A model generated the notes under the pieces. The model was not told the DNA's origin. It worked only from the letters and a program-made list of their open reading frames with translations, and ran no database searches. This document shows, in pieces, positions 17,050 through 25,864 of a DNA stretch of 64,000 nt. Origin of the DNA: Millisia brevis NBRC 105863 (GTDB lineage: Bacteria > Actinomycetota > Actinomycetes > Mycobacteriales > Mycobacteriaceae); assembly GCF_001552615.1 (NCBI RefSeq), contig NZ_BCRN01000010.1:62001-126000 (forward strand). The letters run 5' to 3'. Position 1 is the first letter of the stretch, and every line of letters begins with the position of its first letter. Made by a program: the position numbers and the translations under genes.

Positions 17050-19295
17050 GAGTGCATCTCCTGGGTGGCGTGCCGGGGCCGGGCACCGCCGAGCCCGGGT
17101 ATGAGCGAAGAACCTCGGTAGGTCACCAGTGTTTGCACGAATCCGATCGTAAGGATCGCCGCGACGCAGGCGAAACCGATCCAGAATTCGGTGGGTAACA
17201 ACACGCCCATCGCCCCGCCGAGCACCCAGCTCAGCTGCAGGACGGTCTCCGATCGGCCGAATCCGGAGGCGATCGACTCGACCGGCAGATCCTCCTGCAG
17301 GGCGGCGTCCAGCGAGACCTTCGCCAGCGCGCTCGCCCCGGCGGCGACCACGGCGAGAGCGGCGACCGCGACGATCGAATCGGCCAGCGCCGCGACCGCG
17401 GCGCCGACGGTGACCGCGGCGGCGCAGATCACCACGGTGCGCGACGGTTTGACCGGCTTGACCCGACTGCCGACGAAGTTGCCGGTGAAGTTGCCGATCG
17501 CCGCACCCGCTCCGACCATGCCGAGCATCGCCGCCTGCTGCAGCGGCTCGTGCTCGGTATGCGCCTTGGCGACGAAGGCGGTGAAGAGGGTCAGGAAGCC
17601 GGTCAGGATGCGGATGGTGCCGTTGCCCCACAGACCGGTCAGCACATCGCGGCCCAACGGCTGGCGGCGTTTGCGCGGTTCGACATCCGACGACTCGTCG
17701 AGCGGGTCGCCGGGCGCCGGTTCCGGGGCGGCCGATCGATTGCGGCGCTGCCACCAGCGGCCCGGGGTGTCCTCGGCCGTCGGGCCGCCCGTCGCCCCGC
17801 CGTGCCCCGTCGTCCCGCCGTGCCCCGTCGCCCCGCCGTGCCCCGTCGTCCCGGCCTGCCCCGTCGTCCCGGCCTGCCCTGTGGCACCGCCCGGAGGTGT
17901 CGCTCCGCCCGGCTCGGCGAGCGGGTCGTTGTCGGGCTTGGTAGCGGGTCCGGCCTCGATCGCCCGCAGCCCGAGCACGCGGGTATGGGCCTGCTCCTCG
18001 GACGGATCGTGCAGATAGGTCAGGGTCGTTTCGACCTCGCCCTCGGTGACCTCCACCCAGGCCGGGATGCGCATCGACAGATACGCGCCGCCCACCGCGA
18101 TCACCGCGGCGAACCACAGCGCCCCCGCCGAACCGAACAGCCAGGCGATGCCCGCGGCCATGGCGCCCGCGACGATGCTGCCGCCGATCAGCCCCCAGAT
18201 GGTCAGGCGGGCGTTGACCCGGACGAGGTCCATTCCCGGTGGCACCACCCGCGGGGTCACCGCGGATTTCAGGACGGTGAACGACTTGCTCAGCACCATC
18301 ATCGCCAGTGCGGCCGGATAGAGCATCCAGGTGTCGAACTCGAAGACCAGGATGATCGCCAGCACCACCCGCACCGCGAACGAGCCCGCCAGCGCGAGCC
18401 GGCGCCCGGTCTGCAGACGGTCGAGCAGGGGGCCGATCAGCGGGGCGATCAGCGCGAAGGGCGCGATCGTGATCAGCAGGTAGAGCGCGACCCCGGTCCG
18501 GTCCTCGCCGGTCGCGGCGGAGAAGAAGAGGGTATTGGCCAGGGCGACGGCCATCGCGGCGTCGGCGGCGAAGTTGGCCATCAGCGCGAAGGTCAACGCG
18601 GTCAACCCCGACTGGCCGGCCCCGTCCGCGGTGACCGCGCGCCGGAATGCGCCGACCGATCGGCCGGTCAACTCCCGGCTGCGCATCATCGCGACCCGGG
18701 TGACGGTCAGCTTCTTGGGGATCCGCTGCCCGGCCGCGTCGAAACGCACCGTCGGGTCCTCGTGCGGTGGGATGTCGTGCGGTGGGATGTCCCGCGGCGG
18801 GTCGGTCTCGTCGGGGGACGCCGATGCGGATTCCGCGCGGGTGTACGCGCCGGAGGTCGACCGATCAGCGGCGCCGCCCGGCGGGGCGGGCCGTTCGCGC
18901 GGGTCGCCGGTCCATTCCCACATGTGGTGGGTGCGGGCGCCGCTGTCCGGACCGCCGGACGCGCCGGCTGCCGAATCCAGCGGCGCGGACGGGCGGGCTC
19001 CGGAATCTCGCGGCGGGGCCGGGCGGGCCGAATCGTCCGCCGGCGGCCCGGCCGGGCGTCCGGAGTGATCCGACGCGCGGAAGACCCGGGTATCGCCGGG
19101 GGAGCGGGGATCGGACCGATTCGGTACCCGCTGGGTCGGCGCCTCCGAGGCGCCCGCGGGCGTCTGTCGGTCGCGTTGCGGCTCGGTCGCCGCCTCCGCC
19201 GAACCGGTCGGTCGGCCGCGCCCGAAGGGTGGGCGTCCCCATCCGGAGCGCCGACGCGGCGAACCGCCGTCGTCCGGCGCCACAAATCGGGTCAC
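17046..19295 (-). CDS. MFS-type transporter with long disordered N-terminus and collagen-like loop
   Basis: This 749-residue protein has about 12 membrane segments, the first near SGLTALTFALMANFAADAAM. The Rv0876c-type relative I know is about 550 residues. This one has an extra cytoplasmic tail of about 230 residues, rich in Pro, Arg, Asp and Ser, containing DIPPHDIPPHEDPTVRF. Its central cytoplasmic loop holds five Gly-rich hexapeptides (TGHGGA/TGQAGT). The GTG start (19293-19295) overlaps the glutaminyl-cyclase stop by four bases. Coupling downstream to the DUF2771 gene suggests a transporter plus exported accessory unit. The substrate is unknown. Confidence 0.85.
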   Translation of the reverse strand: MTRFVAPDDGGSPRRRSGWGRPPFGRGRPTGSAEAATEPQRDRQTPAGASEAPTQRVPNRSDPRSPGDTRVFRASDHSGRPAGPPADDSARPAPPRDSGARPSAPLDSAAGASGGPDSGARTHHMWEWTGDPRERPAPPGGAADRSTSGAYTRAESASASPDETDPPRDIPPHDIPPHEDPTVRFDAAGQRIPKKLTVTRVAMMRSRELTGRSVGAFRRAVTADGAGQSGLTALTFALMANFAADAAMAVALANTLFFSAATGEDRTGVALYLLITIAPFALIAPLIGPLLDRLQTGRRLALAGSFAVRVVLAIILVFEFDTWMLYPAALAMMVLSKSFTVLKSAVTPRVVPPGMDLVRVNARLTIWGLIGGSIVAGAMAAGIAWLFGSAGALWFAAVIAVGGAYLSMRIPAWVEVTEGEVETTLTYLHDPSEEQAHTRVLGLRAIEAGPATKPDNDPLAEPGGATPPGGATGQAGTTGQAGTTGHGGATGHGGTTGHGGATGGPTAEDTPGRWWQRRNRSAAPEPAPGDPLDESSDVEPRKRRQPLGRDVLTGLWGNGTIRILTGFLTLFTAFVAKAHTEHEPLQQAAMLGMVGAGAAIGNFTGNFVGSRVKPVKPSRTVVICAAAVTVGAAVAALADSIVAVAALAVVAAGASALAKVSLDAALQEDLPVESIASGFGRSETVLQLSWVLGGAMGVLLPTEFWIGFACVAAILTIGFVQTLVTYRGSSLIPGLGGARPRHATQEMHS
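17791..17880 (-). repeat. Five tandem 18-bp repeats inside the MFS gene
   Basis: Units of 18 bp (first unit on the plus strand GTCGCCCCGCCGTGCCCC) run from 17791 to 17880 with few substitutions. They encode hexapeptides of the form TGHGG(A/T) and TGQAG(T) in the large cytoplasmic loop. The unit keeps frame, so copy number can vary without breaking the protein. Confidence 0.9.
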
Positions 19296-20161
19296 GAGGT
19301 CGATTGTGCCGCTAACTCGACCTCGTAGGCGACCGGCCACAGCTTTCCGGTCAGCAGGAACCGATCGGTCCCCGGGATCGCGGCCACCCCGTTGAGCACA
19401 TCGATCCCGGCGGAGTCCGGCCGCTGCTCGACCGCCCGGCGCAGCGGCGACGCGTCGATGGTCGCGGTGACCCGGCCGGTATTCGGATCGATCCTCACCA
19501 GGCGATCCGTGGTCCAGATATTGGCGTAGACCCCTTCCGGAGTGCACTCCAATTCGTTGAGGCGATCGACCGATCCACCGGCGTCGGTGACGCGAACGGT
19601 GCCGAGCACGTGGAAGTCGACCGGATCGTGAAAGGTCAGGGTGTCTGATCCGTCACTGCGCACCAGTCGGTCGCCCAGCGCGCAGATCCCCCAGCCCTCG
19701 CCGTCGTAGGTGACGGTGCGCAATTGGTCGAGGGTCGCGGGGTCGCGGGCGATCGCGGTGTGGTCGCGCCAGGTCAACTGCCACAGCACCGGACCCTGAT
19801 CGGTATCGGCGATCGTGATGCCCTCCCCGAACCACGGCTGCGTGACATCGGCGCGGGCGATCTCGGTATCGGCCGGCCAGGTGGACGACCGCACGTAGGT
19901 GCTGCCGACCCGGCCGGTCGACTCGTAGAGCACGTCGCCGCGGAACTCGAGGCCCTGGGTGAAGGCGGTCGGATCGTGCGGATAGTCGGCGACGATGTGG
20001 GTGACCAGGGCCTCCGGCGGGGGGCCTGCGGACTCGGCCGACCCGGCCGGGATCGACGAGCCGGCCGGGGAGGCGGCGCACGACATCGGGACCAGCAGCA
20101 ATGCCGCGGCGACGAGTATCGGAATCCGGCGGGCGATCGGGATCCGGAGGTGCACGGCCAT
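19292..20161 (-). CDS. Glutaminyl-peptide cyclotransferase (plant/bacterial beta-propeller type), exported
   Basis: This 289-residue enzyme converts N-terminal glutamine of peptides to pyroglutamate. Family landmarks are AFTQGLEFRGDVLYESTG near the start, FGEGITI, DGEGWGICALG, and RLNELECTPEGVYANIWTTD with the catalytic Glu region. An N-terminal hydrophobic segment followed by VPMSCAASPAG suggests export, possibly as a lipoprotein at the Cys, though the lipobox is weak. It lies 26 bases after mrpE and overlaps the following MFS gene (GTGA), so it is part of the same transcript. M. tuberculosis has an unlinked exported homologue. Confidence 0.88.
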   Translation of the reverse strand: MAVHLRIPIARRIPILVAAALLLVPMSCAASPAGSSIPAGSAESAGPPPEALVTHIVADYPHDPTAFTQGLEFRGDVLYESTGRVGSTYVRSSTWPADTEIARADVTQPWFGEGITIADTDQGPVLWQLTWRDHTAIARDPATLDQLRTVTYDGEGWGICALGDRLVRSDGSDTLTFHDPVDFHVLGTVRVTDAGGSVDRLNELECTPEGVYANIWTTDRLVRIDPNTGRVTATIDASPLRRAVEQRPDSAGIDVLNGVAAIPGTDRFLLTGKLWPVAYEVELAAQSTS

Positions 20162-20187
20162 CCGCCCATGATCGCGGCAGCCGGTTG

Positions 20188-20697
20188 TCAGGTCTCCATC
20201 GGGGTGTCGAGCACCTTCGCCAGTCGGCGTTCCAATTCCCGGACCTGGTCGAGGACGGGCAGCTCCGGATGCAGGACGTGCAACCACAGGACGTCGCCGT
20301 CGACGCGGGCGGACAACGACCCGGGCATCAGGTTCATCAGGTCGACGACGAAGACCCGGCCGGGGCCCGGCGGCAGTCCGAAACGGTGTTCGACGAACAA
20401 CGGGTCGACATTCACCGGGCGTGAGATCGCCCGCCGGGCAACATCCCACCCACCGACGAAGGACCGCTGCAGGAACCAGCCGAACAGCCCGACCGCCGCC
20501 GGTATCCGACGCGCCCAGCCGCCCGGCCGCGGTGTGCGCGGTGGCAGCGTCGCGACGCCGGCGGCGACGGCGAGCGGAACCACGACCACCGCGTAGCGCA
20601 GCGTCGAGGTATCGCCCTCGGTCAGCAGCCACCACAGCAGGCCGAACAGCAGCAGGCGCAGCACCACCGCCAGGGCCATGCCGAGTCTTCGGTTCAC
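20188..20697 (-). CDS. mrpE: Mrp/Mnh antiporter subunit E
   Basis: This 169-residue membrane protein of the MrpE family is a non-pumping structural subunit of multi-subunit Na+(K+)/H+ antiporters. It has two to three hydrophobic segments in the first 65 residues, then a soluble C-terminal domain with PLFVEHRFGLPPG and VFVVDLMNLMPGSLSARVDGD, the MrpE signature. The GTG at 20695-20697 is chosen because it overlaps the upstream stop in the GTGA form seen throughout this operon. It is the last antiporter gene, followed by glutaminyl cyclase. Confidence 0.9.
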   Translation of the reverse strand: MNRRLGMALAVVLRLLLFGLLWWLLTEGDTSTLRYAVVVVPLAVAAGVATLPPRTPRPGGWARRIPAAVGLFGWFLQRSFVGGWDVARRAISRPVNVDPLFVEHRFGLPPGPGRVFVVDLMNLMPGSLSARVDGDVLWLHVLHPELPVLDQVRELERRLAKVLDTPMET

Positions 20698-22469
20698 CAC
20701 ACCACCACCAGGGCCACCCCGATCGTCACCACGCACAGGGTCAGCACCAGCAGACCCGATCCCGTCCGGGAGCCGAGCGCATCCTGTACCCGGGTCGTTG
20801 GGCCACCGATGCCCGGTAGCCGCGCGGCGGTCGCCGTCGCCGCCGCATACCGGTCGGCCAGCCCGTCGCTGATCGTGGTCAGCCGGCGGCCGATCGACCG
20901 CGCCCACCGTTCCTCGAGGACGACGACGTCACCGGGCGGCACGGTGTCACCGTGTGGATGCGCGATCCAATCGGGGATCTCCTCGCGGCGGGAGAGCCGC
21001 ATCGCGATCGCCGCGGCTGTCACCCCGAGCAGGATCGGCCAGCTCTGGTCGAACCAGGTGGATGCCGACCACAGCGACGGCACCACGATCTGATCGGAGC
21101 GCGCGTTCGCGAGCCAATACGTGTAGCCGAAGCCGGCGAGGATCAGCGCCCACCACGTCCACAGCGGGGTGCCGGCGGGGCGCGCCTCGGTGGTGGTGCG
21201 GGTGGCCAGCACGATCGCCGCCCGGATCAGCAGCACCGTCGAGCCCAGCCCGACCCAGGGCAGGATGGTCGCGATCTCGATCCCGGCGAAGGTCGCCTCG
21301 CCCGTGGCCTGCTTGGCCGCGTACTTCGCGATGTATCCACTGGTCAACGGGGCCCCGGCGACCGCGAGCGCGGCGAGCACCCAGCCCGCCGCGACCACGA
21401 ATCGGTACCGGCCGCCGCCCAGGGACTTCCACAGTGCGATCCCCAGGAACAACGCGCCCTTGGCGGCGCCGTGATGGACCGTGTACACGATCGCCGCGAT
21501 CGTGCAGGCCGTCGCCAGCTGCGGGTGGTTGAGCGCGACCCCGATCAGGACGGCGACGAACCCCATCTGGGAGATGCTGCTGTACGCCAGGATCACTTTC
21601 GGATTGTCCTGCAACAGGCCCACCGGTACCGCCAGGAAGGCCCCGGCCAGGGCGACGGTGACGAAGGCGGTCGACCAGTTCGGCAGGGCGATCTCGCCGA
21701 GCGGCAGGAACCGCAGCCACCCGACGATGCCGGCGGCGATCATCACACCGGAGAGCGCGGCGCTGGCCGGCGTCGGCGCGCTGGGGTGGGCGAGCGGCAG
21801 CCATACGTGCAGGGGCACCGTGCCGGCTTTGACGCCGAACCCGATCAGCAGCATCGCGATGATCAGGTTGCGGTGGTCCGATTCGGCGATCGCAGCCGGG
21901 GCGTCGGCGACCAGGTAGCCGCCGTCGAAGGCCGTCAGAATCATCGCGACCAGCACGGCCGCTTCGCCGATCACGGTCATCACCAGATAGATCCGTCCGG
22001 CGCGGCGAGCCGGATCGGTGCGGTCGTGGATCACCAGCAGGTAGCCGACGAAGCTCATCACCGTGAACGACAGATAGAACGTCACCACGTCGGCGGCCAT
22101 GAAGACACCGATATTGCCGGCGAAGCAGACCAGCAGCGACCCGCTCAGCGCCGGCGCGCGTTCGATGGTGCCGTCGGCGATGAAGACCAGGGCGACCGCG
22201 TAGAGCGCCGCGGCGAGCGCGGTCATCGCGCGGGCGGTGGAGTCGAGGTACAGCGAGCTGTCGCCGAGCAGGAACCAGCCGAGGTCGACGTCGCGCCCGT
22301 CGCCGCCGATCACCGCGGCGATCAGCGCCGGGATCGTCGTCAGCGGCGCCACCCGGGTCAGCCCCATGCGCAGGCGTCGGCGTGCCCGGCCGTAGAGCAG
22401 GCCGCTCGCGGCGATACCGGCGGCGACCGTCAGCGGTGCGATGAAGGCGCACAGGATCGCGATCGTCAT
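20694..22469 (-). CDS. Third MrpA/D-like (NuoL/M/N family) subunit, lacking the TM5 glutamate
   Basis: This 591-residue multi-pass protein of the proton-conducting antiporter family has the transmembrane lysine in GFGVKAGTVPLHVWLP (Lys214) and SSISQMGFVAVLIG. The conserved TM5 glutamate found in the two neighbouring paralogues is replaced: the segment reads TFYLSFTVMSFVGY, with Thr136 at the Glu position. The C-terminus has a cytoplasmic region (EERWARSIGRRLTTISDGLADRY) resembling NuoL/HyfB ends. It overlaps mrpE by four bases. It may be a structural or modified channel rather than a pump; this is an inference. Confidence 0.88.
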   Translation of the reverse strand: MTIAILCAFIAPLTVAAGIAASGLLYGRARRRLRMGLTRVAPLTTIPALIAAVIGGDGRDVDLGWFLLGDSSLYLDSTARAMTALAAALYAVALVFIADGTIERAPALSGSLLVCFAGNIGVFMAADVVTFYLSFTVMSFVGYLLVIHDRTDPARRAGRIYLVMTVIGEAAVLVAMILTAFDGGYLVADAPAAIAESDHRNLIIAMLLIGFGVKAGTVPLHVWLPLAHPSAPTPASAALSGVMIAAGIVGWLRFLPLGEIALPNWSTAFVTVALAGAFLAVPVGLLQDNPKVILAYSSISQMGFVAVLIGVALNHPQLATACTIAAIVYTVHHGAAKGALFLGIALWKSLGGGRYRFVVAAGWVLAALAVAGAPLTSGYIAKYAAKQATGEATFAGIEIATILPWVGLGSTVLLIRAAIVLATRTTTEARPAGTPLWTWWALILAGFGYTYWLANARSDQIVVPSLWSASTWFDQSWPILLGVTAAAIAMRLSRREEIPDWIAHPHGDTVPPGDVVVLEERWARSIGRRLTTISDGLADRYAAATATAARLPGIGGPTTRVQDALGSRTGSGLLVLTLCVVTIGVALVVVW

Positions 22470-22500
22470 ATCGGTCCGTCCTGTCCTCGTCGCCGCCCGG

Positions 22501-24033
22501 TCATCGGCCCGGGTACCCGTCGTCGCCGATCAGTTCCGCGATCGACAGGGGCGAATAGGGGAAGCCGGCGATCAGGCCGGCGATCACCGCGAGGGCGGCG
22601 ACCGCGACCGTCGGCCACAACAGTGCGCCCGGCGCCTCGATCCGGTTGCGCTGGCGGTACACCGGGGTATGCCAGTGCGCGTCCGGCTTCGGCTTGACGA
22701 ACCACAGCGTGTAGACGATCGGCAGGAAGTAGACGGCGTTGAGCAGGGTCGAGGTCATCAGCACCGCGATCACCCAGTCCTGGTCGGCCTCCAAGGCGCC
22801 GATGCCCAGCTGCCATTTGGAGACGAAACCGGCCACCGGCGGCAGCCCGATCATGCCGAACGCGCCGATGGTGAAGCAGGTCGCCGTGAGCGGCATCCGG
22901 CGGCCGACCCCGCCGAGTTCGGAGACCTTGTGCAGTTCGAGGGTCTCGGCGAACAGGCCCGCGCAGAAGAACAGGGTGATCTTCATCAGCCCCTGATGGA
23001 CGATGTGCACGATCGCGCCCGTGGTCGCCGCGATCCCGAACATCGCCGCCCCGAGCACGATGTACGACACCTGACTGATCGTCGAATACGCCAACCGCTG
23101 TTTGAGCCCATCCTTGGTGATCGCCTGCAGCGACCCGTAGATGATCGTGAACGCGGCGAGGGCCGCCAATGGGCCGAGCACCCCGAGGTCGCGGGCGACG
23201 CCGATGCCGTACACGTCGTGCACGACGCGGATGATGCCGAAGGCGCCCGCCTTGACCACGGCCACCGCGTGCAGCAGGGCGCTGACCGGGGCGGGGGCGA
23301 CCATCGCCTGCGGCAGCCAGCCGTGCAGCGGGAAGATCGCCGCCTTGACCCCGACGCCCGCGATCAGCAGCACGAAGATCGTCGTCGCCGTCACCGGATC
23401 CTCGGCGGCCAGGCGTCCGACCGCGTCGATCCCGCCGGCGTCGAATTCCAGCGGACCGACCACGTAGGTCAACCAGGCGACGCCGAACAACAGCAGTCCG
23501 CCGCCGGAGAGGGTGTAGATCAGGTAGGTGCGGGCGCTGCGCAGCGACTGGCCGGTGCCGCGGTGAGCCACCAACGGGTAGGTGACCAGGGTGAGCATCT
23601 CGTAGAACAGCAGGAAGGTCAGCAGGTTGCCGGACAGGGCGATGCCGGTGGTCGCGGTGACGCAGAGGCTGAAGAACCCGAAGAAGCGGCTGCGATTGGG
23701 CGCCTTCTCCAGATAGCCGATCGCGTAGATGGTGGTGGCCAACCACAGCGGTGCCGACAGCCCGACGAAGAGCATGGCCAGCGGGTCGGTGGACAGCAGC
23801 AGGTCGACGCCGGGGACCAGCGGGGCGCGCCATTGCAGGAGGGTGCCCTGGATGACCGGTGGAATCAGCGCGATCACGAAGGCGACCTTGAGGATCGCGC
23901 CGGTCATATTGAGCACGGTTCGGGTGCGCACCGCCGGCTCGGGCAGCGTGAAGATGATCAGACCCGGGACCAGCGAGGTCAGCAACATCAACAGCGGGAT
24001 GATGCTGTACCCGACCGTGGTGTCCTCGATCAT
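22501..24033 (-). CDS. mrpD: MrpD/HyfB-like antiporter subunit
   Basis: This 510-residue protein has about 14 membrane helices and belongs to the Proton_antipo_M family. Key residues are present: TM5 Glu145 in LLFYEMLTLVTYP and TM7 Lys230 in GVGVKAAIFPLHGWLP, followed by SALLHAVAVVKAGAFG and YSTISQVSYIVLGA. Its ATG shares one base with the upstream stop (TGATG), so it is coupled to the first D subunit. It is probably a cation/proton-translocating subunit. The symbol is a family name, since two mrpD-like genes are adjacent. Confidence 0.9.
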   Translation of the reverse strand: MIEDTTVGYSIIPLLMLLTSLVPGLIIFTLPEPAVRTRTVLNMTGAILKVAFVIALIPPVIQGTLLQWRAPLVPGVDLLLSTDPLAMLFVGLSAPLWLATTIYAIGYLEKAPNRSRFFGFFSLCVTATTGIALSGNLLTFLLFYEMLTLVTYPLVAHRGTGQSLRSARTYLIYTLSGGGLLLFGVAWLTYVVGPLEFDAGGIDAVGRLAAEDPVTATTIFVLLIAGVGVKAAIFPLHGWLPQAMVAPAPVSALLHAVAVVKAGAFGIIRVVHDVYGIGVARDLGVLGPLAALAAFTIIYGSLQAITKDGLKQRLAYSTISQVSYIVLGAAMFGIAATTGAIVHIVHQGLMKITLFFCAGLFAETLELHKVSELGGVGRRMPLTATCFTIGAFGMIGLPPVAGFVSKWQLGIGALEADQDWVIAVLMTSTLLNAVYFLPIVYTLWFVKPKPDAHWHTPVYRQRNRIEAPGALLWPTVAVAALAVIAGLIAGFPYSPLSIAELIGDDGYPGR

Positions 24034-25520
24034 CAGCCACCACCTCCCGGGGTCGCACGGGCGACGAATTCGAGCAGCGGATAGGCCGTGACGCCGAGGA
24101 TCACCGACAGCGCCGCCAGCGACATCGCGATGATCTGCATCCGCTTCGGCACCGGTCGCGGCTCGGGGATCTCGGCGGCATCATCGCGATTGAACGTCGC
24201 GCCGACCGCCAGCGCGGTATAGCCGAAGGTCAACAGTCCGCCGAGGATCAGCACGATCGCCCACCACCATTGCCCGGTGCCGAACGCCGCCTGGAGCAAC
24301 TGCCATTTGCCGATGAATCCGAACGTCGGCGGCAGCCCGGCGATGCTGACGCCCGCCACGGCGAACGCCCCGACGCTCAGCGGCATCCGGGTGACCGCGC
24401 CGACCATGCCGGCGGTGCGGTCGCTGCCGTAGCCGGCGGCGAGGTTGCCGGCGGCGAAGAACATCGCGGCCTTGGCGATGCCGTGCGAGAGCAGCAGCAC
24501 GATCGCACCGGTCCACGCCGCTGCGGCGGTGGCGCTGCCCGGTTCGAGCAGCGCGAAGACCAGGAAGAAGTAGCCGACCTGCGCGACGGTCGAGTAGGCG
24601 ACCACGCGCTTGAGATGGGTCTGCTGGAAGGCCATGATCGCGCCCCAGACCACGGCGGCGGAGCCGAGGCAGCCGAGCACCAGCTGCAACGGGATCTCCG
24701 GTGCGGTGGGGAACAGTTCGAACCACAGCCGCATCAGGATGTAGATCGACGCCTTGACCACCAGCGCCGAGAGGACCGGACTGACCGCCGACGGCGCGGC
24801 CGAGTGTGCCGTCGGCAACCACGAGTGCAGCGGGAACAGCGCGGTCTTGAACGCCATCCCGGTCGCGACCAGACCGAGCGCCACCGCGGCGACCGGCCCG
24901 GATTCGAGCCTCGTGGCGGCGAAGGCGATGTCGAGCGATTCGGTCTGCGCGTAGATCAACGCGACGGCCAGCAGATAGAGCAGCGAACCGACCACCGCGA
25001 CGTAGAGATAGGTCAGCGCCGGACCGTGCGCGCGACGGCCACCGAGCGCCACCATGCCCACCGCGCACAGGCCCATCAGTTCCAGGCAGACGTACAGGTT
25101 GAACAGGTCGCCGGAGACGTAGACCCCGTTGAGCGCCGCCCACAACCCCAACCACAGCGGCCAGTAGCCGTCGTGGCCGCGGACCTTGTCCATCCCGGAC
25201 GCGTACCAGGTGGCCGCGACACCGATCAGCGCGGTCAGGCCGAGCATCACCGCGCTGAATTCGTCGACGCGCAGCCGGATGCCGAGGGGCACAGGATCGG
25301 GGCCGGCGTCCGCCGGAATCGGATTCCAGCCGCCGAGGTCGAGGGCGAGCGGACCGGTGCGGGCGATCGCGACGATCAGCACCACGGTGGCGAGGGCGGT
25401 CACCGCCGAGGTGGCGGCCGCTGCGGTGATCGCCGCTCGTCCGCGCAGGGGTGCGGCGACCATCGCCCCGATGAGGGGGGCGAAGACGACCACCGCGATC
25501 AGTTCGGCCGACGCGATCAT
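24033..25520 (-). CDS. mrpD: MrpD-like antiporter subunit
   Basis: This 495-residue multi-pass protein of the same family has Glu147 in YVCLELMGLCAVGM and Lys225 in MAFKTALFPLHSWLPTAHS, the pair used for proton transfer in MrpA/MrpD and complex I. AYSTVAQVGYFFLV and LLSHGIAKAAMFFAAG are further family landmarks. Its ATG overlaps the mrpC stop by four bases (ATGA). Together with the next two genes it makes an unusual run of three antiporter-like subunits. Confidence 0.92.
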   Translation of the reverse strand: MIASAELIAVVVFAPLIGAMVAAPLRGRAAITAAAATSAVTALATVVLIVAIARTGPLALDLGGWNPIPADAGPDPVPLGIRLRVDEFSAVMLGLTALIGVAATWYASGMDKVRGHDGYWPLWLGLWAALNGVYVSGDLFNLYVCLELMGLCAVGMVALGGRRAHGPALTYLYVAVVGSLLYLLAVALIYAQTESLDIAFAATRLESGPVAAVALGLVATGMAFKTALFPLHSWLPTAHSAAPSAVSPVLSALVVKASIYILMRLWFELFPTAPEIPLQLVLGCLGSAAVVWGAIMAFQQTHLKRVVAYSTVAQVGYFFLVFALLEPGSATAAAAWTGAIVLLLSHGIAKAAMFFAAGNLAAGYGSDRTAGMVGAVTRMPLSVGAFAVAGVSIAGLPPTFGFIGKWQLLQAAFGTGQWWWAIVLILGGLLTFGYTALAVGATFNRDDAAEIPEPRPVPKRMQIIAMSLAALSVILGVTAYPLLEFVARATPGGGG

Positions 25521-25864
25521 GCGCGATCACCGCCGTCCGCCGGGGACGGGTCGTCCGGGCGGTCGTGGGAATCGGTCTCGTCGGCGGTGTCCTCGGCCGC
25601 TTCGATCGTGCGGATCAACGCCAACGCCACGGCGGTGACCGCGACCATGATCACGATGCCGGTCAGTACCAGTGCCTGCGGTACCGGGTCGGGTTGGTCG
25701 GGATCGGCCCGGAAGGCCAGGACGATCAGCAGCATCATCACTCCGCCGCTGCCGATGTTCAGCGCGACGATGCGGCGGATGTTGTCGCGGGCGAGCAGCG
25801 CGACGGTGATACCGAGCGCCGCCAGTCCGACCGCGACGGCCATCAGCAGGTCCGGGCGCGTCAT
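25517..25864 (-). CDS. mrpC: Mrp antiporter subunit C (NuoK-like)
   Basis: This 115-residue protein has three short helices: LLMAVAVGLAALGITVALLA, RRIVALNIGSGGVMMLLIVL, and PQALVLTGIVIMVAVTAVAL with the motif DPVPQALVLTGIVI shared by MrpC and NuoK. A charged cytoplasmic tail (EAAEDTADETDSHDRPDDP) is unusually acidic. Starts and stops overlap both neighbours by four bases. Confidence 0.93.
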   Translation of the reverse strand: MTRPDLLMAVAVGLAALGITVALLARDNIRRIVALNIGSGGVMMLLIVLAFRADPDQPDPVPQALVLTGIVIMVAVTAVALALIRTIEAAEDTADETDSHDRPDDPSPADGGDRA

